The position numbers and the translations under genes are program-made. From Streptomyces sp. SKN60 (GTDB lineage Bacteria; Actinomycetota; Actinomycetes; Streptomycetales; Streptomycetaceae), in contig NZ_JAHTMW010000011.1 in assembly GCF_026236535.1 (NCBI RefSeq), positions 62,001 to 126,000 on the forward strand: a stretch of 64,000 nucleotides of DNA, given 5' to 3'. Below the pieces are notes generated by a model that was given only the letters and a program-made list of their open reading frames with translations, made no database searches and was not told the DNA's origin. Below, in pieces: positions 50,518 to 59,133 of the stretch. Position 1 is the first letter of the stretch. Every line of letters starts with the position of its first letter.

Positions 50518-52679
50518 TCACCTTCGTCGAGGACGGCGTCGCCGCCCTTGATGTGGCGGGCCGGGTTGAGGCCCTGTTCCATCAGGTCGACCGCCCACGC
50601 CATCGGTTGGACGCCCTCCAGCTTGGCGAGGCCCGGGGAGGGGCCGAGGCGGAAGCCGCCCGGCTTCGCCTTGCCGGAGGCGTCGTACGGCAGGAAGTCG
50701 AGCGGCGAGGCGCCGGGGCTCGGGTAGACGACGCAGTCGGAGAGCACGGCCAGCGGGTACCGGCCGGTCATCTCCGCCATGTTGCGCAGCTTGCGGTGCA
50801 TGTTGACGCGGGCCTTGGAGATGACGGCGGCGCGGATGTCGGGGCGCCAGGTGGGACGTTCCAGGGCGGGCCAGCGGTCGCCTTCCTGGTAGCCCTTGCC
50901 CTGCGGGCGTTCGCGGAGCTTGCCGACGCCGCCCTTGACGGTGGCCTTGATCGCGGCGAGTACGGCGGCGAGCGCGGGGTCCTGCTCCTTGTGGTGTTCC
51001 ATCGCGGCGAGGAACTCGGTGTCGCCGAGGTCCTTGGTGACGCCGAGTTCGGCGAGCGTGGCGACGTAGGCGTCCTTGAGGCGGTCGTGCCAGGGGTCGA
51101 GGTACGCGCCGGTCTCGCGGCGCAGATAGGCCTCGAGGATCTCGACGTCGTAGCCGAGTTCCTGGGCGTAGGCGACGGTGTGGGTCTGGTACCAGGCCGG
51201 CCCTTGCGGGCGGGTGCCGTCCGGGGTGAACGGTGAGGGCAGGCGCGGGTCCGGTTCGACGTGGGAGAGGTCGACCAGCCAGGAGCCGGGGACCTTGGGG
51301 TAGAAGCGGGGGTTCGTGAAGTGCTCGGGCTCGGACAGGCCGACGGTCAGGCGCGACGCGGCGGCGAGGAAGGCGGTGTTGAGGTCCAGTCCGACGGCGT
51401 ACGGCAGCGCCGCCTCGTCGCCGGAGAGCAGATCGAGGTCGCGGACCCACTGGTAGGCCTCCTCGTCGAGGAAGCCGCCCTTCCATCCGGTGTGCACGAC
51501 CACGGGGTGCTCGGCGGTGGCCTCCGGCGGCGCCGGGTCCATGGGCTCCGTGCCGAGGGACCCGGGGTGGTGGCCGGACACCCACTGTCCGGTCGTCCGG
51601 TCCTGCACGGCCCTGGTCGGCGGGCGCAGCGCCGTCATCAGTTCCAGGCCGGAGACGGCCGTGGAGCCGCGCGGGGTGATGACCCGCTGGGCATAGACGC
51701 CGAGGACGCGGGCGATGTCGGCCGGGTCCAGGTCGGCTACGCCGGGCCAGGACCGCTCGTCGAGGGCGTCCCAGGGCAGCACGGCGAGCTGCACGCACAT
51801 CCGGCGGTTGCCCTCGGACGGCCGGTAGATCCGGGCCCAGGGGCCGAAGCCCCGCCGGGTGAGCTTCCACTTCGCCTTCGTCACCTGCTTGACCACGGGA
51901 TGGTCCTCGGGGAGGCGCAGGCCCCGGCGGTCCTCGAGTCGCCCGGGCAGCCCGAGCCGCGCCGCGGCGGAGGCGGTGAGCACGATCAGCGGGTCGGAGT
52001 CCTTGCCGTAGCGGTGCAGGCGCGGTGCGCCGAGGCCGGACTCCGCGAGGGTCCACTCCACCAGGTCCACGACCGTGGTGGCGGGGCAGTCGAGGACGAT
52101 GCCGTCGACGCCGTACGCGGATCCGTCGCCGTCCAGGACGGCGAGCGGGCCGTGCGGGAACCGCGGGTCCGACGCGGGAGGCGTCGTGGTCTTGACGGCC
52201 GGCCGGCGGGGGTGAGAGCGGGAGGCGGCCGCGGCCGGAGCGCGGCGTGCGGACGGTCGCGCGGCCCGGGCGCCCGGGGACTCCGGGGCGGCCGGGGACT
52301 CCGGGACGGCCGGGGACTCCGGGACGGCCGGCGCCGGAACCTGCCCGGACTCCGGTACGCGCGGGGTCACGGGCGCGGGCGGGGTCACGGGCGCGGGCGC
52401 CGGCTCGTGACGCGGCGGCGCGGGGTAGCGCTGGGCGAGGCCTTCGAGCAGGCGCCGGTAGGCCTGGAGGCGTTCGGCCCTGGGCTCCGCGCGGCCCTCC
52501 TCCCACGCCTGGATGCTGGGCAGCCGGACGCCGAGGGCCTGGGCGACGGCGGCCTGGGTCAGTCCGGCGGCCTCGCGCAGGCGGACGCGTTCGGCCGGCG
52601 CGGGCAGGATCTGGCCGGATTCCACGGCGGCGAGGAGCGCGTCGACGGCCGCGAGCGGATCCGAGGGCTGGTTGCTCAT
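50514..52679 (-). CDS. tap: Telomere-associated protein Tap
   Basis: A 721-residue DNA-binding protein that in Streptomyces recruits Tpg to the single-stranded telomere overhang. Residues about 25-75 are a Cro/C1 HTH (LREAAGLTQAAVAQALGVRL, then IQAWEEGR). A Pro/Glu/Ser/Ala linker with 18-base DNA repeats (about 90-140) follows, then the long conserved Tap region with DSDPLIVLTASAAARLGLPG, GFGPWARIYRPSEGNRRMCV, VGLDLNTAFLAAASRL and SDCVVYPSPGASPLDF. Length matches known Tap proteins (about 740). ATG 52677-52679 has AGGAG ten bases upstream. The coupling with tpg implies fixed stoichiometry. Confidence 0.95.
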   Translation of the reverse strand: MSNQPSDPLAAVDALLAAVESGQILPAPAERVRLREAAGLTQAAVAQALGVRLPSIQAWEEGRAEPRAERLQAYRRLLEGLAQRYPAPPRHEPAPAPVTPPAPVTPRVPESGQVPAPAVPESPAVPESPAAPESPGARAARPSARRAPAAAASRSHPRRPAVKTTTPPASDPRFPHGPLAVLDGDGSAYGVDGIVLDCPATTVVDLVEWTLAESGLGAPRLHRYGKDSDPLIVLTASAAARLGLPGRLEDRRGLRLPEDHPVVKQVTKAKWKLTRRGFGPWARIYRPSEGNRRMCVQLAVLPWDALDERSWPGVADLDPADIARVLGVYAQRVITPRGSTAVSGLELMTALRPPTRAVQDRTTGQWVSGHHPGSLGTEPMDPAPPEATAEHPVVVHTGWKGGFLDEEAYQWVRDLDLLSGDEAALPYAVGLDLNTAFLAAASRLTVGLSEPEHFTNPRFYPKVPGSWLVDLSHVEPDPRLPSPFTPDGTRPQGPAWYQTHTVAYAQELGYDVEILEAYLRRETGAYLDPWHDRLKDAYVATLAELGVTKDLGDTEFLAAMEHHKEQDPALAAVLAAIKATVKGGVGKLRERPQGKGYQEGDRWPALERPTWRPDIRAAVISKARVNMHRKLRNMAEMTGRYPLAVLSDCVVYPSPGASPLDFLPYDASGKAKPGGFRLGPSPGLAKLEGVQPMAWAVDLMEQGLNPARHIKGGDAVLDEGE

Positions 52680-52703
52680 GAAAGGGGTGTCTCCTGCCCG
52701 GTG

Positions 52704-53084
52704 TTACCGAATGCCCTGACGGATCTCTTCGAGGCGGGTCACCAGACGCTGGTAGCGCTGGGATGCGGCCTGTGAGGACTTCATCCCCTGATGGCGGGCG
52801 ATCTCCCGCCATTCGAGGCCGCGGCGCCGGGCCTCGATGACCACCTGCGCCTCCATCCGGTCCAGGGCCGTCCGCATCTCCTCGAACAGCCCGAGGGCCG
52901 CGGCCACGTCCTCGTCGGAGACCGCCCGCTCCCCCGCGCCGTCGCCGTGTGCGGCGCCTGCCAGCAGCCTGCCCAGCAGGGCGGAGTCCTGCTGGAGGGC
53001 CTGCGCGGGGGCGCTGTCGGGCAGCGGGAAGTCGGCGAGGCCGGCGAGCCGGTTCCGCGGTTCGAGCCGAGTGTCATCCGCCAT
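52704..53084 (-). CDS. Small HTH-like protein upstream of tap
   Basis: A 126-residue acidic-then-basic protein, 24 bases upstream of tap in the same direction, so probably the first gene of the tap-tpg operon. The C-terminal half has an HTH-like pattern: ARRRGLEWREIARHQGMKSS, SQRYQRLVTRLEEIR. The N-terminal half is Leu/Ala/Asp-rich and may dimerise. It is likely a regulator or DNA-binding helper; the family is common in streptomycetes but unnamed. ATG 53082-53084 lacks a strong ribosome site. A palindrome lies 29 bases upstream. Confidence 0.8.
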   Translation of the reverse strand: MADDTRLEPRNRLAGLADFPLPDSAPAQALQQDSALLGRLLAGAAHGDGAGERAVSDEDVAAALGLFEEMRTALDRMEAQVVIEARRRGLEWREIARHQGMKSSQAASQRYQRLVTRLEEIRQGIR

Positions 53085-53112
53085 GGCGCCAGCCTAGCGG
53101 GCACGGCAACGA

Positions 53113-53129
53113 AACAACGAAACGTTGTT
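53113..53129. promoter_or_regulatory. Inverted repeat upstream of the tap operon
   Basis: AACAACG, AAA, CGTTGTT: a perfect 7-base inverted repeat in an AT-richer patch of the divergent gap between the small HTH-like gene (-) and the VWA gene (+). It is well placed to control both. Confidence 0.55.
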
Positions 53130-53262
53130 CGCTTGCCGCCGTGGCGTGTCGCGCACCCGCGGTGCGGCGCCAGTTGAACATCTGATCGATTGTCAGTGGT
53201 GGGTGAGACGGTAGTTCCATCAAGCCGGAACACCGGAACACCGGGATTTGGGGGAATTCGTC

Positions 53263-54303
53263 GTGTCCAAGAACCAGAATTACATCAACCATGTCGCTCT
53301 CGTCCTGGACGCCAGCTCGTCGATGTCGCACCTGAGCCGCAAGGTCGTCGAGGTCGCCGACCAGCAGATCGCGTACCTCGCGCGCCGGTCGCGGGAGCTC
53401 GACCAGGAGACGCGGGTCACGGTGTACGTCTTCGCCGACAAGGTGGAGTGCGTCATCTACGACAAGGACGTGCTGCGGATGCCGTCCCTGAAGCAGCTGT
53501 ACCGGGCGGGCGGGATGACGGCGCTGCTCGCGGCGGCGCTGAAGTCGCAGCGCGAGCTGGCGCAGACGGCCCAGCTCTACGGTGACCACAGCTTCCTGAC
53601 GTTCATCCTCACCGACGGCCAGGAGAACGCGAGCCACCGCAGCCCGGACGCGCCGACGAAGAACCCGCGCGCGCTGGTGGCGGCGGTGGCCGAGATGATC
53701 GAGAAGCAGGACGACAACTGGACGCTGGCCGTCCTCGTGCCCGACCAGATGGGCAAGCGGGAGGCCACGCAGTGCGGGTTCCCCAAGGACAACATCGCGA
53801 TCTGGGACGCCACCAGCACGCAGGGCCTGGAGGAGGCGGGACAGGTCATCCAGGAGGCCACCGAGAAGTTCATGGTGGGCCGTACGAAGGGCATCCGCGG
53901 CACGCGGGCGGTGTTCTCGACCGGCGCGGAGGCGGTCAACAAGGACACGATCAAGGCGGCCGGCCTCACGCCGGTGAATCCGTCGGAGTACCAGTTGGTC
54001 GCGGTGGCCCGTGACGCGGGGATCAAGGAGTGGGTCGTCGAGAGCGGTCTCACCTACCGCACCGGCGGCGCGTACTACCAGCTGAGCAAGCCGGAGAAGG
54101 TCCAGGCGCGCAAGCAGATCGCGGTCCTGGAGAAGAGCACCGACCGGGTGTACTCCGGGCCGGAGGCGCGGGCGCTGCTCGGGCTTCCCGACGTCGAGGT
54201 CCGGATCAAGCCCGACCACAACGACGACTACACGATCTTCGTGCAGAGCACCAGCGTGAACCGCAAGCTCGTCCCGAACACGCGGCTGCTGATCATGAAC
54301 TGA
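53263..54303 (+). CDS. Cytoplasmic VWA-domain protein
   Basis: A 346-residue protein with an N-terminal VWA domain (about 8-200) bearing a complete MIDAS: LVLDASSSMSHLS, a Thr in GGMTALLAAAL, and ILTDGQENAS. The C-terminal about 110 residues include a helical section (KAAGLTPVNPSEYQLVAVAR) and a beta-rich end (VEVRIKPDHNDDYTIFVQS). There is no signal peptide. GTG 53263 is chosen for GGGGGAA eight bases upstream. It is divergent from the tap operon. No MoxR gene is adjacent, but one lies in the window at 41783. The role is unknown. Confidence 0.88.
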   Translation: MSKNQNYINHVALVLDASSSMSHLSRKVVEVADQQIAYLARRSRELDQETRVTVYVFADKVECVIYDKDVLRMPSLKQLYRAGGMTALLAAALKSQRELAQTAQLYGDHSFLTFILTDGQENASHRSPDAPTKNPRALVAAVAEMIEKQDDNWTLAVLVPDQMGKREATQCGFPKDNIAIWDATSTQGLEEAGQVIQEATEKFMVGRTKGIRGTRAVFSTGAEAVNKDTIKAAGLTPVNPSEYQLVAVARDAGIKEWVVESGLTYRTGGAYYQLSKPEKVQARKQIAVLEKSTDRVYSGPEARALLGLPDVEVRIKPDHNDDYTIFVQSTSVNRKLVPNTRLLIMN

Positions 54304-54317
54304 TCCGCGGAGGCGGC

Positions 54318-54355
54318 ACGCCCCGGTCGGCCGGCTCCCGGCCCGGCCGGGGCGT
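54318..54355 (+). terminator. Imperfect long hairpin after the VWA gene
   Basis: ACGCCCCGG at 54318 pairs with CCGGGGCGT ending at 54355, with further GGCCGG/CCGGCC pairing inside. It lies 15 bases after the stop codon. Confidence 0.6.
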
Positions 54356-54427
54356 ACGGCGCGGGCGTGAGGCGGGGCCGTACGCGCGGCCGGGTGGCGG
54401 GGGCGGGAGGTCTCGTACCCTGGGCGC

Positions 54428-55339
54428 ATGCGTACGCGCCCGACCCTCAGCTGGACACCCACCGAGGACCTGCCGCCCGCGACCACGGATCTGACGCCGG
54501 TGGCCGAGGTACTGCGGGCGGGCAAGGTGGTGGTGCTCAGCGGGGCGGGGATCTCCACGGAGTCGGGCATTCCCGACTACCGCGGCGAGGGCGGGAGCCT
54601 GAGCCGGCACACCCCGATGACGTACCAGGACTTCACCGGGAGTGTCCGGGCGCGGCGGCGGTACTGGGCTCGCAGCCATCTGGGGTGGCGGATCTTCGGC
54701 CGCGCCCTGCCCAATGCCGGCCATCGGGCCGTGGCGGCGTTCGAGCGGCACGGGCTGCTGTCGGGGGTGATCACCCAGAACGTCGACCATCTGCACCAGG
54801 CCGCCGGCAGCACCGATGTCGTGGAGCTGCACGGAAGCCTGCGCCGGGTCGTGTGCCTGTCGTGCGGGACCTTCAGCGGCCGCCGGGAGCTCGCCGAGCG
54901 ACTGGAGGGGGCCAATCCGGGCTTCGCACCGGTGCCGGCCGCGCTGAACCCGGACGGGGACGCCGATCTCACCGACGAGCAGGTCGCCGGCTTCCGGATC
55001 GTGCCCTGCACGGTGTGCGGCGGGGTGCTCAAGCCGGATGTGGTGTTCTTCGGCGAGAACGTGCCGCCGCAGCGGGTCGAACACTGCCGCGCCCTCGTCC
55101 GTGAAGCGTCCTCGCTGCTGGTCCTGGGTTCGTCGCTGACGGTGATGTCCGGGCTCCGGTTCGTACGGCAGGCCGCCGACGCCGGAAAGACCGTGCTGAT
55201 CATCAACCAGGATCCCACCCGGGGCGACCGGCACGCCCGTACCCGTATCGCGCTCCCCCTCGGCGCGGCTCTGACCGCCCTCGCCGAAGGCCTGGCCGTC
55301 CCCCTTGAGGGCCGGGCGGACGCCACCCCCGCACCCTGA
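54428..55339 (+). CDS. Sirtuin (SIR2-family NAD-dependent protein deacylase)
   Basis: A 303-residue NAD-dependent deacylase that removes acyl groups from lysines. It has VLSGAGISTESGIPDYRG (about 37-54), TQNVDHLHQAAGS, the catalytic His in VVELHGSLRR (near 138), and a Zn site of two Cys pairs, CLSCG and CTVCGG, then KPDVVFFGENVP and LGSSLTVMSG. The length is slightly above class-typical. ATG 54428 is the first good start. It is convergent with the dioxygenase gene, 42 bases apart. Targets cannot be inferred from neighbours. Confidence 0.95.
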   Translation: MRTRPTLSWTPTEDLPPATTDLTPVAEVLRAGKVVVLSGAGISTESGIPDYRGEGGSLSRHTPMTYQDFTGSVRARRRYWARSHLGWRIFGRALPNAGHRAVAAFERHGLLSGVITQNVDHLHQAAGSTDVVELHGSLRRVVCLSCGTFSGRRELAERLEGANPGFAPVPAALNPDGDADLTDEQVAGFRIVPCTVCGGVLKPDVVFFGENVPPQRVEHCRALVREASSLLVLGSSLTVMSGLRFVRQAADAGKTVLIINQDPTRGDRHARTRIALPLGAALTALAEGLAVPLEGRADATPAP

Positions 55340-55381
55340 CGGCGCCACGAAGCCCGAAACCCGAAGCGGGTGCGCGATGGG

Positions 55382-56236
55382 TCAGTCCGCCCAGACGCGC
55401 GCGTAACAGCGCCGGCCACCCGGTGCTCCGCTGTCCGCGAAGGGTGTTCTGCCGTGCAGGACGGCGGAGTTGTTCACGAGGAGGAGGTCCCCTCGTCGCA
55501 GGGGCAGCTCCAGCACCAGGGCGGGGTCCTGGAGCAGGGTCTCCATCCGCCGCAGGGCGGCGCGCCGCTCAGGGGTGAAGGGGATGCCCGTCTCGTCCTG
55601 GCCGCGGTTGATCCAGTAGCGGTTGTAGTGGACGCGCAGGGTCCGGTCCTCGTGGCGGAAGACCGGGCGGACACGGTCGAAGCCGGGACCGCGGCCGAAG
55701 CGGAAGTCCTGGTGCAGCTCGCGCAGGGCGTCCGGGTGGGCGGTGGCGAGGTGGTCGTGCAGGGCCGGGCCGCTGGCGAGGAGGGACGCGCCGCCCTCGG
55801 CGGCCGGGCGGATGCAGAGGAGGGCCAGGAGCCTCGGGGGCTCGGGTCCCTCGCCGCGGTCCATGTGCGGGAGGAGAAGGTGTGCGTCGCCGCTGGGGGT
55901 GGCCGACGTTTCCGGTCCGGCGAGCGGCGGAAGGGCGGGGGCCGTGGTGGCCGTCAGGAGTTCGTTGGCCGAGCGCTGTAGCCGTAGACCCGCGGGAGCG
56001 CACACCTGGGCGACGAGGTGTGCGCAGAGCTCGACGGACTGCCGGTCGGTCAGCCCCGCGAGGTCCAGGCCGCGGAGGACGGCGAAGCCCGCCCCGTACC
56101 AGAGGGCGCTGTTGATCCGTGCCGGGAGTGTGCCGCCCGCATCCGCTTCCGTCGGCGGGATCAGCCAGTCCTCGGTCCTCAGCCCGGCCGGATGCCAGCT
56201 CAGAGGACCCTCGGCCTCGCGGAGTCCGTCCCTCAT
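55382..56236 (-). CDS. TauD/TfdA-like Fe(II)/2-oxoglutarate dioxygenase
   Basis: A 284-residue enzyme of the TauD/clavaminate-synthase-like superfamily. The iron facial triad is visible as H-x-D in LLLPHMDRGEGPEP and the distal His in LLVNNSAVLHGRTPF; an Arg near the end (GRRCYARVW) probably binds 2-oxoglutarate. LLALLCIRPAAEGGASLLAS is a family-like core. It lies 76 bases downstream of the SMP-30 gene in the same direction and probably forms an operon with it. Clavaminate-type relatives hydroxylate amino acids; the substrate is unknown here. Confidence 0.85.
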   Translation of the reverse strand: MRDGLREAEGPLSWHPAGLRTEDWLIPPTEADAGGTLPARINSALWYGAGFAVLRGLDLAGLTDRQSVELCAHLVAQVCAPAGLRLQRSANELLTATTAPALPPLAGPETSATPSGDAHLLLPHMDRGEGPEPPRLLALLCIRPAAEGGASLLASGPALHDHLATAHPDALRELHQDFRFGRGPGFDRVRPVFRHEDRTLRVHYNRYWINRGQDETGIPFTPERRAALRRMETLLQDPALVLELPLRRGDLLLVNNSAVLHGRTPFADSGAPGGRRCYARVWAD

Positions 56237-56312
56237 GCCCCTCGCCCTCCCGCCGTCCCGCCGCCGCCGGCCTGCGTGATCTCCTTCTCAAGCTGGCGGC
56301 GGCGGGGCTGTT

Positions 56313-57266
56313 TCAAACCGAACGGCTCCAGGGCGATCGGCCCGGGCCGGTCGGGTGGGTGCCGGTGACGGCCATGACCACGGAGTAGAGGCTGGTCTCG
56401 GCGGCGATGAAGAGGCGGTTCCGCTTGGCGCCGCCCCAGGAGATGTTGGCGACGGCCTCGGGCACGACGAGCCGGCCGATCAGCGTGCCGTCGGGGTCGT
56501 AGCAGTGCACGCCGTCGCCCATGGCCGCCGCCCACAGCCGGCCGCCGTCGTCGAAGCGCAGGTTGTCGAAGCGGGCGCCCGGTCGGCCGGTGGCGTCGGC
56601 GAAGACCTTGCCCTCGGAGAGGGTGCCGTCGTCGCGCACGTCGAAGACGCGGACGTGTCCGGCGCGGGTGTCGGAGACGTACAACTGCTGCTCGTCGGCG
56701 GAGAAGACCAGGCCGTTCGGCGCCCCGAAGCAGTCGGCGACGAGGCGCACTTCGCCGGTGTCGGGGTCGATGCGGTAGACGTTGTTGGCGCCGATCTCGC
56801 TGTCGGCGCGGTAGCCCTCGTAGTCGCTGGTGATGCCGAAGTCCGGGTCGGAGAACCAGATCGAGCCGTCCGACTTCACGGCGGCGTCGTTGGGGCTGTT
56901 GAGGCGCTTGCCCTGCCACCGGTCGGCGAGGACGGTGATGGTGCCGTCGTGTTCGGTACGGGTGACCCGGCGGTTGCCCTGTTCGCAGGTGACGAGGCGG
57001 CCCTGCCGGTCGAGCGTGTTGCCGTTGGTGTGGCCGGCCGAGCGGCGGAAGACGCTGACCGCTCCGGTCTCCTCGTCCCAGCGCAGCATCCGGTCGTTGG
57101 GGATGTCGCTCCACACCAGCTGACGCCAGGCCGGCACATAGAGGGGCCCCTCGGCCCAGCGGCAGCCGGTGTACAGAACCTCCAGGTCGGCGTCTCCGTT
57201 CATGCAGCGTCCGGTGCGGAAGCGCTCGTCGAACAGCTCGTAGAGTGCGGGGCCTTCGCCGGTCAT
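56313..57266 (-). CDS. SMP-30/gluconolactonase-family protein
   Basis: A 317-residue six-bladed propeller enzyme, typically a metal-dependent lactonase. Metal ligands are suggested by the Glu in RWAEGPLYVP, Asn in RLNSPNDAAV, Asn in FGAPNGLVFS and Asp in ARFDNLRFDD. ATG 57264-57266 is well supported by GGAGGGGAA a few bases upstream. It is divergent from an Lrp-type regulator and precedes the dioxygenase, suggesting a small catabolic or tailoring pathway controlled by that regulator. Confidence 0.9.
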   Translation of the reverse strand: MTGEGPALYELFDERFRTGRCMNGDADLEVLYTGCRWAEGPLYVPAWRQLVWSDIPNDRMLRWDEETGAVSVFRRSAGHTNGNTLDRQGRLVTCEQGNRRVTRTEHDGTITVLADRWQGKRLNSPNDAAVKSDGSIWFSDPDFGITSDYEGYRADSEIGANNVYRIDPDTGEVRLVADCFGAPNGLVFSADEQQLYVSDTRAGHVRVFDVRDDGTLSEGKVFADATGRPGARFDNLRFDDGGRLWAAAMGDGVHCYDPDGTLIGRLVVPEAVANISWGGAKRNRLFIAAETSLYSVVMAVTGTHPTGPGRSPWSRSV

Positions 57267-57287
57267 GGTTCCCCTCCATGCCATGTC

Positions 57288-57306
57288 AGCCGAACCTTCT
57301 TCGGCT
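57288..57306. promoter_or_regulatory. Operator candidate between the SMP-30 and Lrp genes
   Basis: AGCCGAA, five bases, TTCGGCT: a perfect inverted repeat in the 99-base divergent promoter region. Its location fits an Lrp-type site controlling both directions. Confidence 0.6.
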
Positions 57307-57365
57307 CGTTCGGGAGAATGCAGGATGAGCTATGGTCTCCACAAGGCTGTACCGAACGGAGAGTT

Positions 57366-57827
57366 GTGGATCACATAGACCGGACCCTGCTGGCCGAACT
57401 CCAGCGGGACGCCACTCAGTCCTACGCCGCGCTCGGCCGGGCGGCCGGCCTGTCCGCCGGCGCCGCGCACGAGCGCGTGCGCAAGTTGCGCGAGCGCGGA
57501 GTCATCCGGCGCACGACGGTGGAGGTCGACCCTGCCGTGGTGGGCGGCGGCGTCCTCGCGTATGTGATGGTCGACTCCAACGCCTGGATGGGCGATTCGG
57601 CGGACGCCTTCGCCGCGCTTCCGGAGATCCTGGAGGCCCACGTCATCGCGGGCAGCGCCACGGTGCTGGTCAAGGTGCGGACGACGACAACGGAGCAGTT
57701 GCAGGATGTGCTGCGCCGCCTGTACGCGATCGACGGGGTGAGCGGCACGCAGGCGACGGTGGTGCTTGAGACGTTCTTCGAGCGGCCGGTGGCGGTACGG
57801 CAGGACGGCGGCGAGCAGCCGGCGTAG
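57366..57827 (+). CDS. Lrp/AsnC-family transcriptional regulator
   Basis: A 153-residue regulator with an N-terminal HTH (IDRTLLAELQRDATQSYAAL, then AGAAHERVRKLRERGVIRR) and a C-terminal RAM ligand-binding domain (GSATVLVKVRTTTTEQLQDV, GTQATVVLETFFERP). GTG 57366 is preceded by GGAGAG. It is divergent from the SMP-30/dioxygenase operon, which it probably controls in response to an amino acid or related compound. Confidence 0.93.
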   Translation: MDHIDRTLLAELQRDATQSYAALGRAAGLSAGAAHERVRKLRERGVIRRTTVEVDPAVVGGGVLAYVMVDSNAWMGDSADAFAALPEILEAHVIAGSATVLVKVRTTTTEQLQDVLRRLYAIDGVSGTQATVVLETFFERPVAVRQDGGEQPA

Positions 57828-57911
57828 GGGCGCCGAATTCCGCTTGCGGATCTTCACCCGCGTGGGGCACGGTCTCGTGGCACCGAAAACCGGAAGAGGA
57901 AGGCCGAGAAG

Positions 57912-58376
57912 ATGACCGCGGAGCCGCGCCCCGCCGACGACCAGGCACTCGACGACCAGGGACTCGACGGCCAGGGACTCGTCGACCACGAACTCGTGGA
58001 GGCCGCGGCCCGTGTCGCCCGGACCCGCAGCCACGGCGACAACCACACGATGGCGGCCGCGGCGCGCACCGCGGACGGCCGGATCGTCACCGCCATGAAC
58101 GCGTACCACTTCACCGGCGGGCCCTGCGCCGAGCTGGTGCTCATCGGTACGGCGGCCGCCCAGGGCGCGTACGAACTCTCGACCGTCGTCGCCGTGGGCG
58201 ACCGCGACCGGGGCGTCGTGCCCCCGTGCGGCCGGTGCCGCCAGGTCCTCCTCGACTACTTCCCGGACCTGAAGGTCATCGTCGGCTCGGGCGACCGCCT
58301 CCGTGCGGTCCGCATCACCGAGCTGCTGCCCGAGAGTTACGTCTGGGCCGACCACCAGCTCGACGGCGCCGAGTAG
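57912..58376 (+). CDS. Cytidine deaminase-fold protein, blasticidin-S-deaminase-like
   Basis: A 154-residue zinc deaminase. The active site reads GGPCAELVLIG (Cys plus catalytic Glu) and VPPCGRCRQVLLDYFPDLKV (two Cys), the CDA zinc signature. Overall sequence is closer to the blasticidin-S deaminase/CDA-like group than to housekeeping Cdd, judged by HGDNHTMAAAARTADGR. An acidic N-terminal extension (about 8-30) comes from an imperfect 15-base repeat giving DDQ-x-L units. ATG 57912 follows a purine-rich AGGCCGAGAAG. Its natural substrate may be cytidine or a nucleoside antibiotic. Confidence 0.88.
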   Translation: MTAEPRPADDQALDDQGLDGQGLVDHELVEAAARVARTRSHGDNHTMAAAARTADGRIVTAMNAYHFTGGPCAELVLIGTAAAQGAYELSTVVAVGDRDRGVVPPCGRCRQVLLDYFPDLKVIVGSGDRLRAVRITELLPESYVWADHQLDGAE

Positions 58377-58447
58377 GTGCGCACCGACGCGGCGGGGCGG
58401 CCCGGGCCGCCCGCTCCGGCCGTCCGGCGGCATGTCCGGGTGAGCCG

Positions 58448-59107
58448 ATGAGACTGCCCGTCAGCATCCACCGCACCCGCCTCGGGGCCACCGAGTTCAC
58501 GGTCATCCGACCCGCCCAGCCGCTGCGCCGTGCGGTGCTCATCGATCGCGACCGGTACCTGAACGCCTACGTCGACGAGGACGCCGCCCGCCGGATCGGC
58601 GGCCTGTGGGCACTCGCCGCCACATCTCCGCGCACCTTGGTCCATCTGCCGATGCGCGGCAACCGGCCGCCCTCCGCGGCGCTGCCGTGGGACCCGCCGC
58701 GCCGGCTCGATCTCGTCCTGCTGCACCACTCGCTGCAGTTCGCTCCGGCGCACTGGAAGGAGCTCCGCGGCCGCCTCGGTCCGGGCCGTCCGCGGACGGT
58801 GACGCTGCCCGGCACAGGGCTCGCGGACGCTGCCGCGATCGACTACGCGGCCCGGCACCACAAGGAGAACCGGGACCTCTTTCACCAGCATCTCCATGCC
58901 GAGACCGTCCTCATGACCGGCAGCACCAAGGTGTTCCGGGAGACCGCCCGGCACTTCCTCGACGTCGCTCGCCACGGGCCCGCCCACGCCCGCTCCCACC
59001 CGAGCCGTCCGCACTACTGCGCGGAGCTCCACTCCAACGACGGCACCCTCGGCAAGGCGCGCGAGCTCCACATCGAGTTTTGCGACGAATGGAACGCGCG
59101 ACAGTGA
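58448..59107 (+). CDS. Hypothetical protein, 219 aa
   Basis: A soluble, His- and Arg-rich protein I do not recognise. The N-terminal beta-like part (MRLPVSIHRTRLGATEFTVI) is followed by RRLDLVLLHHSLQFAPAHWK, a middle HHKENRDLFHQHLHAETVLM rich in histidines, and a C-terminal HYCAELHSNDGTLGKARELH. The histidine clusters could bind metal, but no known motif fits. ATG 58448 lies 71 bases after the deaminase stop in the same direction, so co-transcription is possible. Confidence 0.7.
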   Translation: MRLPVSIHRTRLGATEFTVIRPAQPLRRAVLIDRDRYLNAYVDEDAARRIGGLWALAATSPRTLVHLPMRGNRPPSAALPWDPPRRLDLVLLHHSLQFAPAHWKELRGRLGPGRPRTVTLPGTGLADAAAIDYAARHHKENRDLFHQHLHAETVLMTGSTKVFRETARHFLDVARHGPAHARSHPSRPHYCAELHSNDGTLGKARELHIEFCDEWNARQ

Positions 59108-59133
59108 GTCAAGAGCGGTAAAAATCCCGGGAA

